From the NCBI GenBank assembly GCA_900708905.1, contig CAADRB010000007.1, positions 1,910,105 to 1,974,104 on the forward strand: a stretch of DNA of 64,000 nucleotides. Reading direction: 5' to 3'. Shown piece after piece: positions 12,563 to 25,500 of this stretch (position 1 is the first letter of the stretch; every line of letters starts with the position of its first letter). Source of the stretch: Hymenolepis diminuta. Lineage: Eukaryota > Platyhelminthes > Cestoda > Cyclophyllidea > Hymenolepididae. The position numbers and the translations under genes were made by a program. Under the pieces are notes generated by a model, which worked only from the letters and a program-made list of their open reading frames with translations, searched no databases and was not told where the DNA came from.

Positions 12563-13236
12563 ATTAAATTGGTACCTGTATTTATTTCAGTATTGTTGCA
12601 GGACGAAGAATTGTGCAATTTACTGCTACTACCATAGGTCATTATATGCCCCATCTTGGTAAAATGGGTGGATAATGAGTTTAAGTCTGACTAGTGGCCT
12701 TGTAAGTGTCAAAAAATATTGGCGTGGCAGAGATTGTGCCATTCTTTATTCCTGTTCTTTATGTCAGAACAGGGCATCCGTTTGTAAAAATGTGTCTGTT
12801 TACAACGTTCGCTTTTTACAACCACAACATATGAAATTCTCTCGAATAAAAGGCGGAAAATAAAGAATCTTACAAAATGGAATTATCTTAAAGGAGAATA
12901 TTGTTTTCCCCCATGCAAGATATAGTAGTATACAGAATTTAATTCTCCAGTTCTCTTCCCAGCTGGTGAAATTCAATCAAAATTTAAAAGAATTTAGCTA
13001 GCAACTATTATACTGTATATCGTAATTTGAAGAAGCCAAAAGTTCTAATGGCTGCTTTTCGAGAGTCTACACAGATTCCAACGTAAATTTGACGAATATG
13101 AAATTTTACTAATTAAATAAATATGACTTTCACCATCATCCCTACCTTGGGCTAAACACTATTGTTGAATTCCTCCCCAACCCTGGAAAGCTGATGCCGA
13201 AAGCTGTGTCATCCATCCCAATTAGTATTTTAATAC
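12563..13236. other. spacer inside the repeat block
   Basis: Nothing firm. A 62-codon plus open frame at 12675-12863 has no recognisable features. Confidence 0.4.
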
Positions 13237-13559
13237 TGTTAGCCGGCAGACATGTATCAACACCTGGCGATTAAAAATGATTGACTGGCGATAAGATCCC
13301 CACTACAGTGTCCACAGATGGTCCCGCTGTGTGTTTGCGTATTTACACATAGATACCTAAACAGATGTCGATCATCACTTCGAGACTCCAACAACAGGAT
13401 ATGACTAACCTCCAACGAAGAAGTGTTTTGTATATAAACCTAATTTACTAATTAATAAATTTGGGTGACTTGTCCGTCGCTTCCGAAATGATGTGAGTGA
13501 CTTGACTTGTTTCATTTATCCGATCGATGTGGCCTGACAGACTTTCTCTCGTTATAACA
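13237..13559 (+). mobile_element. solo LTR-like element, copy C
   Basis: It starts TGTTAGCC and ends TTATAACA, a TG..CA element of 323 bp. Inside are TATATAAACC (13431-13440) and AATAAA (13454-13459) in the plus direction, as in an LTR. The flanks are AATAC (13232-13236) and GATAC (13560-13564), a 4 of 5 match expected for a target-site duplication. It lies in inverted orientation relative to copies A and B and looks like a solo LTR. Confidence 0.7.
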
Positions 13560-14741
13560 GATACTATTTGTGAAATAATACTCCTTTTTCACCAAACTGC
13601 TATCTGCTATACTTCTCTCCCCTCAGAAAAAGTAATTTTTACAACTGTCTTCACCAAACTAAGGTTTGAAACTCCCAAAATAGGCGGTTATAGCCGTTGA
13701 TAATTATCTGCTCTTATTTATAGAAACCGACAATAAGATTTCCTAGGCAGTTGGACTAGATATAAATACGAGCAGGTCAAACTCAAATATTAAGAAGGAT
13801 ATACGTTTCGTAATGTTTACTTATTCATGCTGTATTCCTTTAAAGAACGTAAAGTAAAGCTATTAGTTCGAATAAAAGAGAGTTACTCATTTATACCGTG
13901 CCATGGCCAACCTACCTACCTCTGCCTAGTCTCTTTAGCCTAACTACAGGATGTGATTTTTAAGATTACAAACAACTTAACGATGTATTAGCCAAACGTT
14001 AGTAAGGTTTTTGAAGGACATGTACTAAAGTAGAAAGATCAGTATAGAGGAAAAAGGTACATCTAAAACGGCGAAACGAGAAAAAAATACAGAAGAACGG
14101 GGCGTATCCTATCACAAATAGAGCTTGTTCTATCTCTATCTATATTATTATGACAGCATCTTGCAGTATTTAATAAAAAAAGTGAGGTAAGAAGTAAAAG
14201 CTTATTCCTTATTTTTTTGAAACATTTGCAAATGAACATAATAGTGCAAACAAACACTGCATATGGAATGTCAGTGAAAACTGGAAGTAAACATTCTAAT
14301 ACTAAACAACGAAAGCATGAAGGAAAAACTTTAAATTCAAAATAATACAATACCGTTCCAGCAGCATAATAAACTTCGAGAATAGATTCCTCTTTGTAAA
14401 GAAACCTCAGAGATTTGGGAGAAGTTGTTGGTCTGTGTTATCATCCTGGTTACGTGGATTCATCTACAAGTCTAGGGAATTTTATTAGGATCAAAACTTC
14501 CCAAAATTATAAAATTGCTAATAAAAGCATAAAATGTACATAAAAATGTGATGTCTTTTTGAATTTTTTAGTCTTATTATATTTGTAAAGGGAGTTAAAT
14601 AGGAAAAAAATAGAAAAAAAGACGGAGCGAGCCATTTTCCGCCATCGAACCGATAAACACTTCCTCTGGTTAAAGGTGACAAATTTAAACAAAGGGTTAA
14701 ACATCCTCCTTCTTCGCCTGTCTGTCTGAGAGCTATGGGTA
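13560..14741. other. non-coding stretch between LTR copy C and the acidic exon
   Basis: AT-rich. A 95-codon minus open frame (14063-14350) is hydrophobic and cysteine-rich in a way typical of chance AT-rich frames. Nothing is called here. Confidence 0.4.
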
Positions 14742-15155
14742 CTGGTAACTACTTGACCTCGGCATTTTTTGTGCCAATTTCCTCTACCTTCTCCATTTCC
14801 AGATAAGGAGAATTTGAATCCACTTTCCTCGAGTGAAGAAGCACCAAAAACTGTTCCCACAGAGCAGGTTCACAGAGGCGTTTTAATATTGTAAACTCAT
14901 CAGAGGAAGTCTTCAAAGCAGTTCTTTCGATCCCAATAAAATTAGAGCTGTTTTCTTGCATAGTATGACTAAAAGTTGTAATTACGGTGAAACCTGCATC
15001 AGCATCCTTCTCCTGCTCCTCTTCCTTCACAGAAATCTCTTCATCTTCATTTGGTATCTTTTTTAGAGCTATAGGAGTTGCTAACCTCTCATTCAGTGAC
15101 ACGGTCCTATCTGTGTCATTCTCCCCCTCTATCTCCTTTTCCAGATCAGCTGAAT
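14742..15155 (-). CDS. acidic coding segment, unknown protein
   Basis: An open minus frame of about 135 codons, rich in Glu, Asp, Lys and Ser (e.g. LEKEIEGENDTDRTVSLNER, NEDEEISVKEEEQEKDAD) followed by a more ordered part (ILKRLCEPALWEQFLVLLHS). Codon content looks real. It could be one exon: the acceptor would be GCAACAG at about 15156-15162, supplied by the terminal bases of LTR-like copy B, and a donor could be AAG/GTAGAG near 14783. Alternatively it is the first coding part of an LTR element whose 5' LTR is copy B. No family is recognised. Confidence 0.45.
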
Positions 15156-15159
15156 TTGC

Positions 15160-15490
15160 TGTTGCAATAACGTTATTTCTATCGGGGCCACATCAATCGA
15201 ATAGAGAGAATGAGTCAAGTCATTCATGTAGTCAGATCATTTCGGAAGTGACGGACAAGTCACCCAAATTTATTAATTAGTAAATTAGGTTTATATACAA
15301 AACACTTCTTCGTTGGAGGTTAGTCATATCCTGTTGTTGGAGTCTCGAAGTGATGATCGACATCTGTTTAGGTATCTATGTGTAAATACGCAAACACACA
15401 GCGGGACCATCTGTGGACACTGTAGTGGGGATCTTATCGCCAGTCAATCATTTTTAATCGCCAGGTGTTGATAGATATCTGCTGGCTATA
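15160..15490 (-). mobile_element. LTR-like repeat, copy B
   Basis: About 331 bp, same orientation as copy A and almost identical to it from GACGGACAAGTCACCC onward. On minus it starts TATAGCC (first G of TG changed) and ends GTTATTGCAACA. Copies A and B in direct orientation 4.9 kb apart could be the two LTRs of one element, but their outer flanks show no matching target duplication. Confidence 0.65.
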
Positions 15491-16519
15491 GCAGCTGTTT
15501 ATCTGCTCGCCCTGAATTAAATCTTCCTGATGACTCTGTAGACTCGGAAACCTCACAATGACCCTCAAAGACAGTTCAAGTGCACAATATTCAACCAGAA
15601 ATAAAGTACATTTTTCGGATATTTTAAATTGACATTTTACTTTAACATATCTCCACGCACTAATATAAAAAGTCGTAATCTTGTAACTTATTTATTAAAA
15701 GCAATATTAATAACATTCAAAAGCATGTCAATATTCGGATAACACGGACGATTTGTATTTTAAAGAGATTTACTGAGATTTTCTTATAACAAATGCTTTT
15801 ACGAATTTCTCCTGAATTAGCCAATTAATGTTCAAGATCATGATTGATTATACGACGATATTTTGACGGTTGTATTTTCCAGATCTCATCCGAGCTTTAC
15901 TCGGGCACCCAAATATATTAAAGGCAAAATTTGCCAGGCAAATGTAATGAAAGTGAAGAAAGAAACTTCGTTGCTTTCAAGTGTTTGGAGTTAATATGAG
16001 CAAAATATTTGCCACTAAATTTTTTTCATTCGGGGTCTCGAAATATGTACATATTAAATGCTTAATCCATTATAAAGCCGAATTTATTTCCAAATACCAC
16101 GTAGGTAATTTTATAGAGAATATTCATTACAGATGTATTTTCGTTAGCAAAACGCATATAGGCTACCGCATGAATCTCCCCAAAATATATTTCTGGCACA
16201 AATTAAGAAACGAAATAATAATGAATGAAAAATATGCCATTTTAAAAATTTACTTATGTATTTACTCTTTGGACCCGTCCAGATAAAAACATATCATGAA
16301 TTATTATTAAATATTTTTCGTTGACAAAACCAGCATTTCATTTTATGTTTTTTTCCCCGTTTTTATCAAAACAATGTTTAATGCTCAATTTCTTTAAATG
16401 AACCAATATGAATTACATTACACCGTGTATGGTTCGAGTTGAACTGGAATAAGTTTTCGCTATAATAAAGTGCAAGACCAATCAAGATTGGATAGGAGAT
16501 TTAAGGTCAGATAAGGGTT
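15491..16519. other. non-coding stretch
   Basis: AT-rich; one plus open frame (15981-16286) has no recognisable features. Nothing is called. Confidence 0.4.
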
Positions 16520-16830
16520 TTGTTTATTATGAAACGGAGAAATTACAATGAGAGAAGTGATCCGAGAGAATGTTTTGTCACAGAACTAGGGACTCGGAAG
16601 AGAGCGCTTGCTATAACTCCAGCACGCTGTTTTCTAGCCCGTTTTCGTATCGAAGCCTTTCAGTTCTTTTTAGAGGGTTGGTGTCTCGCTGGTTGGCTCT
16701 TCCTCGGCTGCCTTCATTGACTTTCTCCGTAGAGTGGCTTGTGATTGGCGATATTCAAAAGAAAGGAAGATATGACTGGTTAGTTTTTATCAGGTTTCGG
16801 TTTCGCCGCCATTAATGGCGGAGACCTATG
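16520..16830. promoter_or_regulatory. GC-richer promoter-like patch with YY1-type palindrome
   Basis: The patch is clearly richer in GC than its surroundings. It holds an inverted CCAAT box (TGATTGGCG at about 16743) and ends in the perfect 16 bp palindrome CCGCCATTAATGGCGG at 16806-16821, whose halves match the YY1 core GCCGCCAT. An ATGGCGG initiator occurs in both directions from the palindrome, but both frames are short. No gene start could be linked to it with confidence. Confidence 0.35.
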
Positions 16831-19300
16831 TCGTGTATCTTACAAAAAAAGACTTACGTTTCTCAGTTCTTCCTATTTTGGATATCAACTTGTAAATTAC
16901 AAAAATAATTTTAAAGTTTTTTGGTGTTACCAATTTAAAAAACACGAAGAGCAATGCAGTCAAATGTGGACAGAAAGAGGGATTGAATAGGAGTGCATAA
17001 AGAAATTAGCTTTTCAATAATCATACCTTATTTGATTTCAGAAACCAGTGAGTTGTCAGTCTTTTCATTATTGGTATAACTCACTCTTAGAGAACCGAAT
17101 GTCCTAAGGCTCGGTTTTCGTTACGATAACTGAATGAATTCTGGATTTCTGAACCCGTCGACTACTCGATTTGATTAAACTACTAATTTAGTTACTTTTC
17201 ATGCGTATCATTATCGTGGTTGATAGTACAGGTAGATATGACTAGTGGAAGGCATTTCTAACATTTCATTACTCATAATAATAAATGATAAACTTTTACC
17301 ACTTAAATTTAACAAAATCAATGCTCTCGCAAAGCATATTTGATCAATTGGAGGAGCAGACCATCAAGTAGTTCTTACCTAGTGGGCTTATTTCTAAAGT
17401 GAAGTAACTGCGGTTCGCACACCACATCTCATAAAATTTTCCCGTTATGACTCACGAAGGACACGAAACCAAACAATCCTTCTAAGCGTATCTTTTTCAC
17501 AGTGTCAGTTGCTCCTAAAACGCTCAGTACTAACTCTCATCCTCTTCCCTCCCTAGTCACTACTGTTTAATCATAAGGAATCGTTTGCTTCCATCACCCT
17601 TGCTGAACATTTGCTGTAACAAATAAAAATTGTCATCTGTAATATTTCACTTATTAATCCTTTGTTCTTATCGTCCTTTTTTCTATTTATGACCTATCCA
17701 ACCTTAACTCAGTAGTAATTCAGACTGAAATTATCAGATACTTCATATCACTAGTCACTCAATTAATCATTCTTTACTTTAATTTTGTCATTATCTTTTA
17801 ACTATAATAGGACCTACTGTCCTAATCTGCCTAAGAAATTATGTTACAGCTGCTCCCTCCTAAGGCTAAATAATAATAAAAAACGACGAAATAAAGATAA
17901 AGGGAGACATTTATTAAATTATTAATGTCAATTAACAACTTTGGCAATGGAAGAACGAATTGCGCTCGGATAGTTGGAAGATTTGCTAATGCGTGAGCAT
18001 TAAAAAGAACAAATATCATGAAGATGTAATCCAAATTCAAATATAATAATTTTTTAATATTACTAAAATTGATCACTTTGATTTGATTATTTTGAATATA
18101 AACACAAGACAGATGGATTTTTTAGAAATTGTGTACGTGCTAACGCATTTCTAAATAATGCATAAATTATTAAATTTCAAGCATTTATATGCCCATATCG
18201 AATACTTTTACAACCTTTTGGTGAAAGTAAAATATTTTTAATGTAAAACATCATTAGATGTTTAATGGGAATCATATTAATAAATTTGGTCCACCAACTG
18301 TAATCACAAACTGACGTAAAACGTGCGGTATCTGTGATTGCCTTTAAGGTCGCGTCATTGAACCTACCTGGCCTATTGAGATGGTTAATTTACCTCAATG
18401 TCTCCATTAAACATCGTAAAAAACACTATTTTAAATGGTATGTGCTTGTTTATTAGCAAAGATAGCATACATTATTCTAATCGGGCAAATAGAGGCATGA
18501 CTACAGAGGAAGGAGTTTGAGGAAAGGTTATGGAGATTAAGGTGAACTTTCTCGGCATGCATTCAGGTTTGAGTTCACAACTGTATAATTCCGATTACTC
18601 GTAATGTTTGGTCATTATTTTCATTACGGTGTTGTCTTTTATATAATGTAGTCCTACTCTAACTGTGGTCTAAAAAATGCTATATTTATTTTCTGCTATG
18701 AAGTTCTCTGGTAACAAATATACACAGATCGAAAGTCAGATACTCAGAGGATTATTTTCATCATTCATTAAAGAGGTGGAAAATAAAGACTTTTTATTTG
18801 GAGGGAATGTTGTTTTTCCACTTTACAACACTAACTTGAGGGAAGTGGTTGTCTTCTCTTAGTCCTTGGCTGTAGTCTAGTTCCTTAAATATACTGATTT
18901 TATCTTATACAGTAGGAATCCAATATCAGGGTTTGGTCTATATCCCGAATGCCGCAGTACTTTAGCGAAAGTACTCGCATTAGGGGAATTTGTGGCAAAA
19001 ACTGACCAACTGTATACGAATTTTCACGAAAAGAAAAGCGACACTTCCTCACCACAAACAGGATCACTGCTTCTCAGACCCAGTGATCAACAGGGGCCTG
19101 CATTACCTAATCTCCGATTGTCTTAGACCATATAAAATATAAGAGTAAGTGAAACACCACAAATCAGAATGCCATTCTCAACATTGAAACCGGGTTCAGT
19201 ACTAGACCTTGCTTTTTTAAAAATATTTGTAACATGTTTGTCGGACAGAGGAGTATCATCCCAGATCTAATGGACTAAATCCACAATTTCATAGCTCAAG
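16831..19300. other. intergenic stretch
   Basis: AT-rich with only short chance frames (e.g. a hydrophobic minus frame at 17831-18076). No exon with good splice sites was found. Confidence 0.4.
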
Positions 19301-19339
19301 ATAACCACTACCACTTCAGTCATTATTTCAAAGAACCAA

Positions 19340-19366
19340 AACACATTTATTCGGGAATATTTTATT
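19340..19366 (-). terminator. candidate polyadenylation signals of SETDB1
   Basis: AATAAA occurs on minus at 19346-19351 and again at about 19361-19366, roughly 200 bp after the SETDB1 stop codon, a normal 3' UTR length. No other support. Confidence 0.35.
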
Positions 19367-19565
19367 TACATATCAATAAAGTTGCATCCTTTTCACCATA
19401 GAGTAGTTTTATAAAATAAGTGCGCGCAAAAAAGCTATCAGCAGTGTGCCGAACCGCATTTAGCTTAAGAGTGGGGAAGAGAAATACATATACAACATAA
19501 ATAGTTCAAATGCACAGCTTCAGAGAGTATAAAAGTATAGACACATAGGGAGAGAGATAATACAT

Positions 19566-22540
19566 CTAAAGCAGCTGTTTACGGCAGAATTCTTCATTAC
19601 AATAACAGTAGAGAACTTTAGAAGGCACTGAACCCGTCACATAGCCGTAATCCCAGGATAGTTCTTCACCGGCTTCAATATTTCTGTTACAGAAATTCAA
19701 AACAGTTAGTAAGCGAAAATACGGTTTTAATAATAAAAAGTAAGTAGTTCCGATTTTTTTACCTCAGAGCAAAGAAGGCCACATCAGGGAATCTAGGGTC
19801 ATGATTCGAAGCAAATACACTTTGAGCAAAAATATTGGGTTGACAAGAGTGATTGAAATATCGACCTAGATTGCCAACCTGCTTGGCATCCATGACAAAA
19901 GGACCCTCATCCCCAAAGTACTCCCTTGCCTTCACCCAATCAGGTTGGTTGATGGGATAATTACGACGGTTTGCCCATGGGATTGGTCCAGTGGTTCCTA
20001 TTGTTTGAGTTACCTCCTTTTTCCCATCACTTGATGACACTGTGACAAAGGATGATTTGCACCGATTACGACGATCTGAAAGAGTCCAGAAAAATTTCAC
20101 CGATGGTGGGAAAATAACACAAAAGTGTGAGAGCAAAATAGCTGAGTATACCTCCTCCTCGTTTTCTACCTAGGCAATGCATGCATTTTAAATAAGAGGA
20201 GACTACTGAATTCGAATTTAAGTAGCGGTGAAAAATACTCACCTCGTGCTTGCAGATCGGCAGCCGAATTCGATCTAAAAGTTAAAGAAAAACGATTAAT
20301 AGGACTGTAGCAAGACCTAGTTAGATTCCTCTTTAAAATCTTCCAGTAACCCAAAAAACTTAGTGTACTCAACATAGCATTAAGTTTGGCAAATCTCCAC
20401 ATAACTAATCGGCACTGATGAATGTATGACAGGTGCAGATAGAGCAGACCTGTAGTTAACTGGACTGACCATCGTCACCAATCGGATTGCAGACATCTCC
20501 TGATTCGGCGCTTTCTTTAGTTAGGTGAGATGTCCACAGCGTTAAACCTGGCACAGCTAAATTAACATCCCAGAGCTGCTAAACTACCAACCTCCAGTGT
20601 CCCAAACTTAAAGTCAGAAGAGCAACTGAATACGTCTATTAATATCGAAAATAGAACCTAGATTGAAGTCGTTCATGGAGCCCAATATAATACCTACAAT
20701 GAAAAGCAGTGAGAAAGGTATGAGGGTAAAGGAAGTCACAGTTAAATTTTTAAGTGAGATTAACCATAGCGTTTGCAACCATTTACCTTCCTTCTCATCT
20801 ACTCTGTTCTGAAAAGGTTACAAGAACAAAGGCGGTCATTGATTCAGCGATAGAGATGATAAATGCTACTTCCGTTTAATACGAACCTTAAACGCAAGAA
20901 CTCATGTCCAATCTAGCCATTTCTCTATGATAACAGACTACACGCACAATTTTGATATTTGGTAATTTAATGTAAAACAAAAAGTTTCCAACTAACTTCC
21001 TAAGTCCTTCTGCTTGGATGGAAGAAAGGGCAAGATCGGCATTAGAAGCAGATTTTACCATATCTCCTGACGTAGACCCCAGATGCGAATCCCGCTTGTT
21101 CGCCACACTAAAATACAGAGCAAATTTACGAAGATCGTGCTTATTTGAATTCAACCCTCCTGGGATTTTAATCGTTCGAATCTACACATTGGTGTTCTTA
21201 CTATCTGATCTGGTTGTTTATCATCAGGTTGAAATCAGTCACAGTTCATATCAAGGCTGCAACTAGATGGAGAGGCGGATGTCAAAAATGACGTGAAACC
21301 ACCACGTCATCAATATTAAGTAATATTGGGACAGGTCACGGTATGGCGAGGTCAAAGGGCATTCATCGATTCATCTGTTGTTTGACCAATAATATTCCAC
21401 CACATCGAACATGGAACATCAGTGATTAGTTTAACTTCTCCAGACTATCACAACGTAATTCAACAGCATAAATAACTTAGAAATTTTGTTAATAGATGTG
21501 TGGTGTTAGAATGATAACACCCCGAGTTTATTTCTCTGGGTTCTTAGTAATTGTAGCCTATAAAATATCGGCATAGTTCTTACATTATAACAGTCAGGAA
21601 ATGTAAAGATTTCTTTTAAATTTTAGTAGCGCTTGACTGGAGATTAATTTTAAAGACTATTTAGTGGAAAATCGTACTAAATTAACGATGTTTTGCATTA
21701 GAAATTTCGTTTTTGATAAACTAATTACAAAGTGTTTAACGGTAGAAGAAAGTATCCGTCTCCAAAGGCACAAATTTATAGGATTGTCTAATCCACCGTT
21801 GTGATTACAGAAGTTAGCTGTTTAAAATTAAGATTTTGCTTTGCCATGGCTAATACCAGTAACTCAGTTTACCCATTCACTTCCCATTTGTTAGGATATA
21901 GCAAAATATAACCCAGCTAATTTAAAACTGACTTACTAAAGTCGAATAGATCAAGACATTTCTTCTACGGAAATTGAAGAAGGCTAAGCTAGCAATCTGG
22001 GCAGTCAATAGGGAAGCATTTGTCGGCGAGATCATTATGGGTGTACAGTGGACAAGTGGGAAGATTGGAGGTGACGGGAGCAGCTATTATGACAACATTG
22101 CTACTTCCTCTCATTCTTGTAAACTTTAATGCTCTTTATTTAGGTCACACTTCTTAGAACGGACACCGATGATGCTCAAGATACTGGCACTCATCACTAT
22201 CTTCGAGGTAATTTATCTGTGTATTTCTAATCCTCATTCCCATTTACTACAATTTCTAAATTTCAATCCGAACTTCTAATCCCTAATCGCCTCCATCGCC
22301 AATTACTTAAACTCGTCTTCCTACCAATTGTGGATCTAGAAAAGTGGTCGGAAATTAATGTGATCATAAGTGATAGGAACCACTTCTCACAAGACAAGAC
22401 GCCATAAAAATTAAAAGGTCAAATAGTAAGAGTTACTCACAGCGTAGATCTTCTACCTCTTGAGTTGGAATTTCCATTCCCACGTCCACGTATAAAGGAC
22501 CTTGGCTTACCCCGCCTCGAATCCATTGTTGTTGGAAAAC
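19566..22540 (-). CDS. SETDB1: SETDB1 exons 16-20: end of insert, catalytic SET half, post-SET
   Basis: Exon 16 is Arg/Gly-rich ([17 protein letters not shown]). Exons 17 (111 bp) and 18 (32 bp) are small and symmetrical in phase (2 in, 2 out; 2 in, 1 out) and complete the insert. Exon 19 resumes the catalytic half: [20 protein letters not shown], with the NHSC motif. Exon 20 carries ELSWDYGYV and the post-SET cysteines [14 protein letters not shown] before the stop. The catalytic motifs are intact, so an active enzyme is expected. Confidence 0.9.
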
Positions 22541-25500
22541 CTAGAAGAGGAATCAACCTATTTTATAATTCTCCTATTACAATCTCGGAACAAGCTAATG
22601 TGCAGCGCAGACATACTGGTTAAGCTACTTAATTGAACTCTAGTCAGCTCTAAGTGTGGTTCAAGTTCAAAGGAGACCGAGGACAAAACCTCTTCCAAGT
22701 TTGATATGCCTTCTATGAACTGAAGGCCAGCTGGAATTGTTGGCCTGTTGAGTTCTTGAACATCAGAAGCGACGGTTGCTGTAGACTGAGGCTCTTCTTC
22801 CTTACCTGACTCTTGTGTCTCTTCCTCCCCTTCTTCCTTCTCAAACTTATCAACACCGACCACCTCTACAGTGGTAACAGTGGTGGTTTCCGACGGCGGT
22901 CTCACTGATTGAGCTGAAGATACAGAGGATCCGGAATTTCTTCGTTGTCTATTATTGCGAGAAGGATTACTCTTTCGAGCGGTTCTTGAACTGGGAATTG
23001 ATGACTGTAGATGTGCAGGTCGCAAAGGTGTCTCATCATCTGAGGTAGGCTCAATGACATTCGCTTCGTAGCCCTCCTTCTGTGTCTCTACAACCTCAAT
23101 GTAGTCCAAATCGGCTTGGTATTCATCCCCGATCGTTTGGCCTTGCTGTAGAGGCAAAAGACAAGAAAATGAAAGCCTGAAGTCATAAATCTTAGCAGAG
23201 CAGATGTCTGACAAAAGTCAAGAGGTGCAAATCCGGTTACCAAGAAACAATAATTTAAAGTCTGATCAATAATGAGTGACAAAAAACGAGCACCTCATCA
23301 GACCATGATCAAGATAACAGGTAGCTCCCAAGCCCAAGAGTTTTCGATATTTTTTGGGTAGAGGGGCAGTATTATAGTCTCCCTAATGAGAAACTCGAAT
23401 TTTGCCACTTTCATTATTAGCTAGACATAACCAGTCCGGTTGGATGTGTACGGATAAGCTTTCAATTAACCTTAAAGCAATTCACCTTAGAAAATTGAAA
23501 TGGTGCCCATCACAAACCAATCAAATTATCTTCATCACAACTCCATTTTCACTCACGCTGTGCTGACACCTATCCCTTGCTCTCCAAAATTTCGAATTCT
23601 ACCCTACTTCTTCCTCTTATTCTTTGCGGTGGTCTAATATATCCCTTGGTCTTCTAATTTTGGAAAAGCTGCTGCATGCTGGAGGTTTATTAAGATCATT
23701 ACGTCTCTAAATTGGTCAGGGTTTATTCCTATTTTAGAAGCCTAGACAAATGAAATATTTACAATGTTCTTTACTACCAGAATTTAGCCTGATTTGCAAG
23801 GTTAGAGCCAAGATGAGACCGGTCTGACGTCACAGTATTATCTACATTCATTGATGAACATTTCTTGCAAGAACAATAAAACGTACTAAAAACACTTCAC
23901 CAACATGCTAAGCTGAAATTCTCTACCTTTAATTAATTAAGATGGATGAGGAAAAAAAGCACTGTCTAATCTCAATTAGTTACAAAAGAAATAAACATAT
24001 CAGAGGAGAAAAACCGACTATATACCGCAAATTTTACAGATAATGAAGAATTACATAAAATTAACACAATAAAAGTAGGAAGGTGATCTTACCGTAACAG
24101 CCAAAGAATCATCGTAAATAAGACCAGCATATGTACAAATGAAAGTTCCCCTTGGAATGGCGTTCAAAGCTCGAATACCCCAGCCTCTGTGAAAAACAAG
24201 GGGCAGGAAATCCAAATTAGTTTAAGCAGTAGGAAACAAAATAATGAATCACTAAAACATACTTTCGTTGAGTTTTGAAGACCTGTAGACGCAACCAGAG
24301 ACCATTTTGTACGACACGGTTTTGACAGCGTCTATCGCATTTGCACCCAGGGTTACACTCATACACGGAGCCACGATGGTGTTTGAAGAGACGACGATGC
24401 CGATAGCCGGCTGAACTGTCAACAATTCCGTTTTCGCTTGAAATTCCACTCGCCTCAACTGAAATAGCAACAAAAATAAAGGAATTTGATATCACGTAAA
24501 ATCAGGTTACATTTTTTCAGAACTCGCATCCAGTGGTTGAATTTACCGATAACATCAGTTAACACCGGACGGCCAAATACCACCATCTTTATCAAGCATA
24601 TCGCAGAATGTCCCACTCTAATCTAAAACGGTAGATTAGAGTTTATCTCTAACTAACCACATGAAACTCACCAGCATGCATCCAACCATATTAATTCTGC
24701 ATATGACAAGGCTTATTCTCTTTTAAACAAGCATGGATATTATTAATAGCATCATCTGATAATAAGGATGAACTTTTAATAGAAGAATGGATAAAAGGCA
24801 TTAAAAAATTTGTAACTGACAAATTGAGTAGAATATCTGGCAGCTTGCGCAGCTCTGATAACATGAAATTTTTGGCTATCTTAACTCTGCCTTGTTAAGA
24901 CTGTAAGCTGCTGAACATCATGTAAGATCATTTGCATTCACAACTATTGGAAGAAAAAGAAACGAATTGAGATGGCAAAACCAACCATCATGATCTTAAA
25001 AAACCGGTCAATAAGTATTGGACATTTTAAACAAATGTCTGTCGAAATCCAGAGGACGAGTCTCGAAATCTGAATTTTGGAACGTGAACAACCCAAAAAA
25101 GAGGATTCCCGGCGACCATATCTACCTTAGGCTTAACTAATGGAGTACATCTGATGGTCAATTAATCCGTAGATTATAAAGGCAGGTGAATTATCATTTC
25201 TTAATGATAGACATGTAAGGATCTCTTCGATATACACAAAAATGGCATGTGCCAAGTGACAGAAAATATAAGGGATAAATAATACAAATAACCGATTTAT
25301 TTGAAATCGGCTCAGAGAGCATTGAGTTGAATAAACGAAGATGCTTATGAAAATCTGAATCCAAAAATCCTACCACATTTTTGAATAACCATTATTCTAA
25401 AGCAATTTTTTATGTCAACTGTTGGAACTTTCACAAACTGTTACAAATAATTGAGGACATATAGAAAAATGATATTGTACAGACACGCCAAACTAAAGAT

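Noticed and set aside
9925..13559. Copies A and C as terminal inverted repeats of a 3.6 kb DNA transposon or parvovirus-like genome
   Set aside because: Copy C has its own near-matching flanking duplication and LTR-like signals, and copy B exists in direct orientation outside; independent LTR insertions explain all three better.
14063..14350. 95-codon hydrophobic minus frame
   Set aside because: Composition-driven; no motif, no splice context.
17831..18076. Small minus open frame with signal-peptide-like start
   Set aside because: Hydrophobic, Leu/Ile/Phe-rich composition is expected from AT-rich chance frames; no splice signals or homologue recognised.
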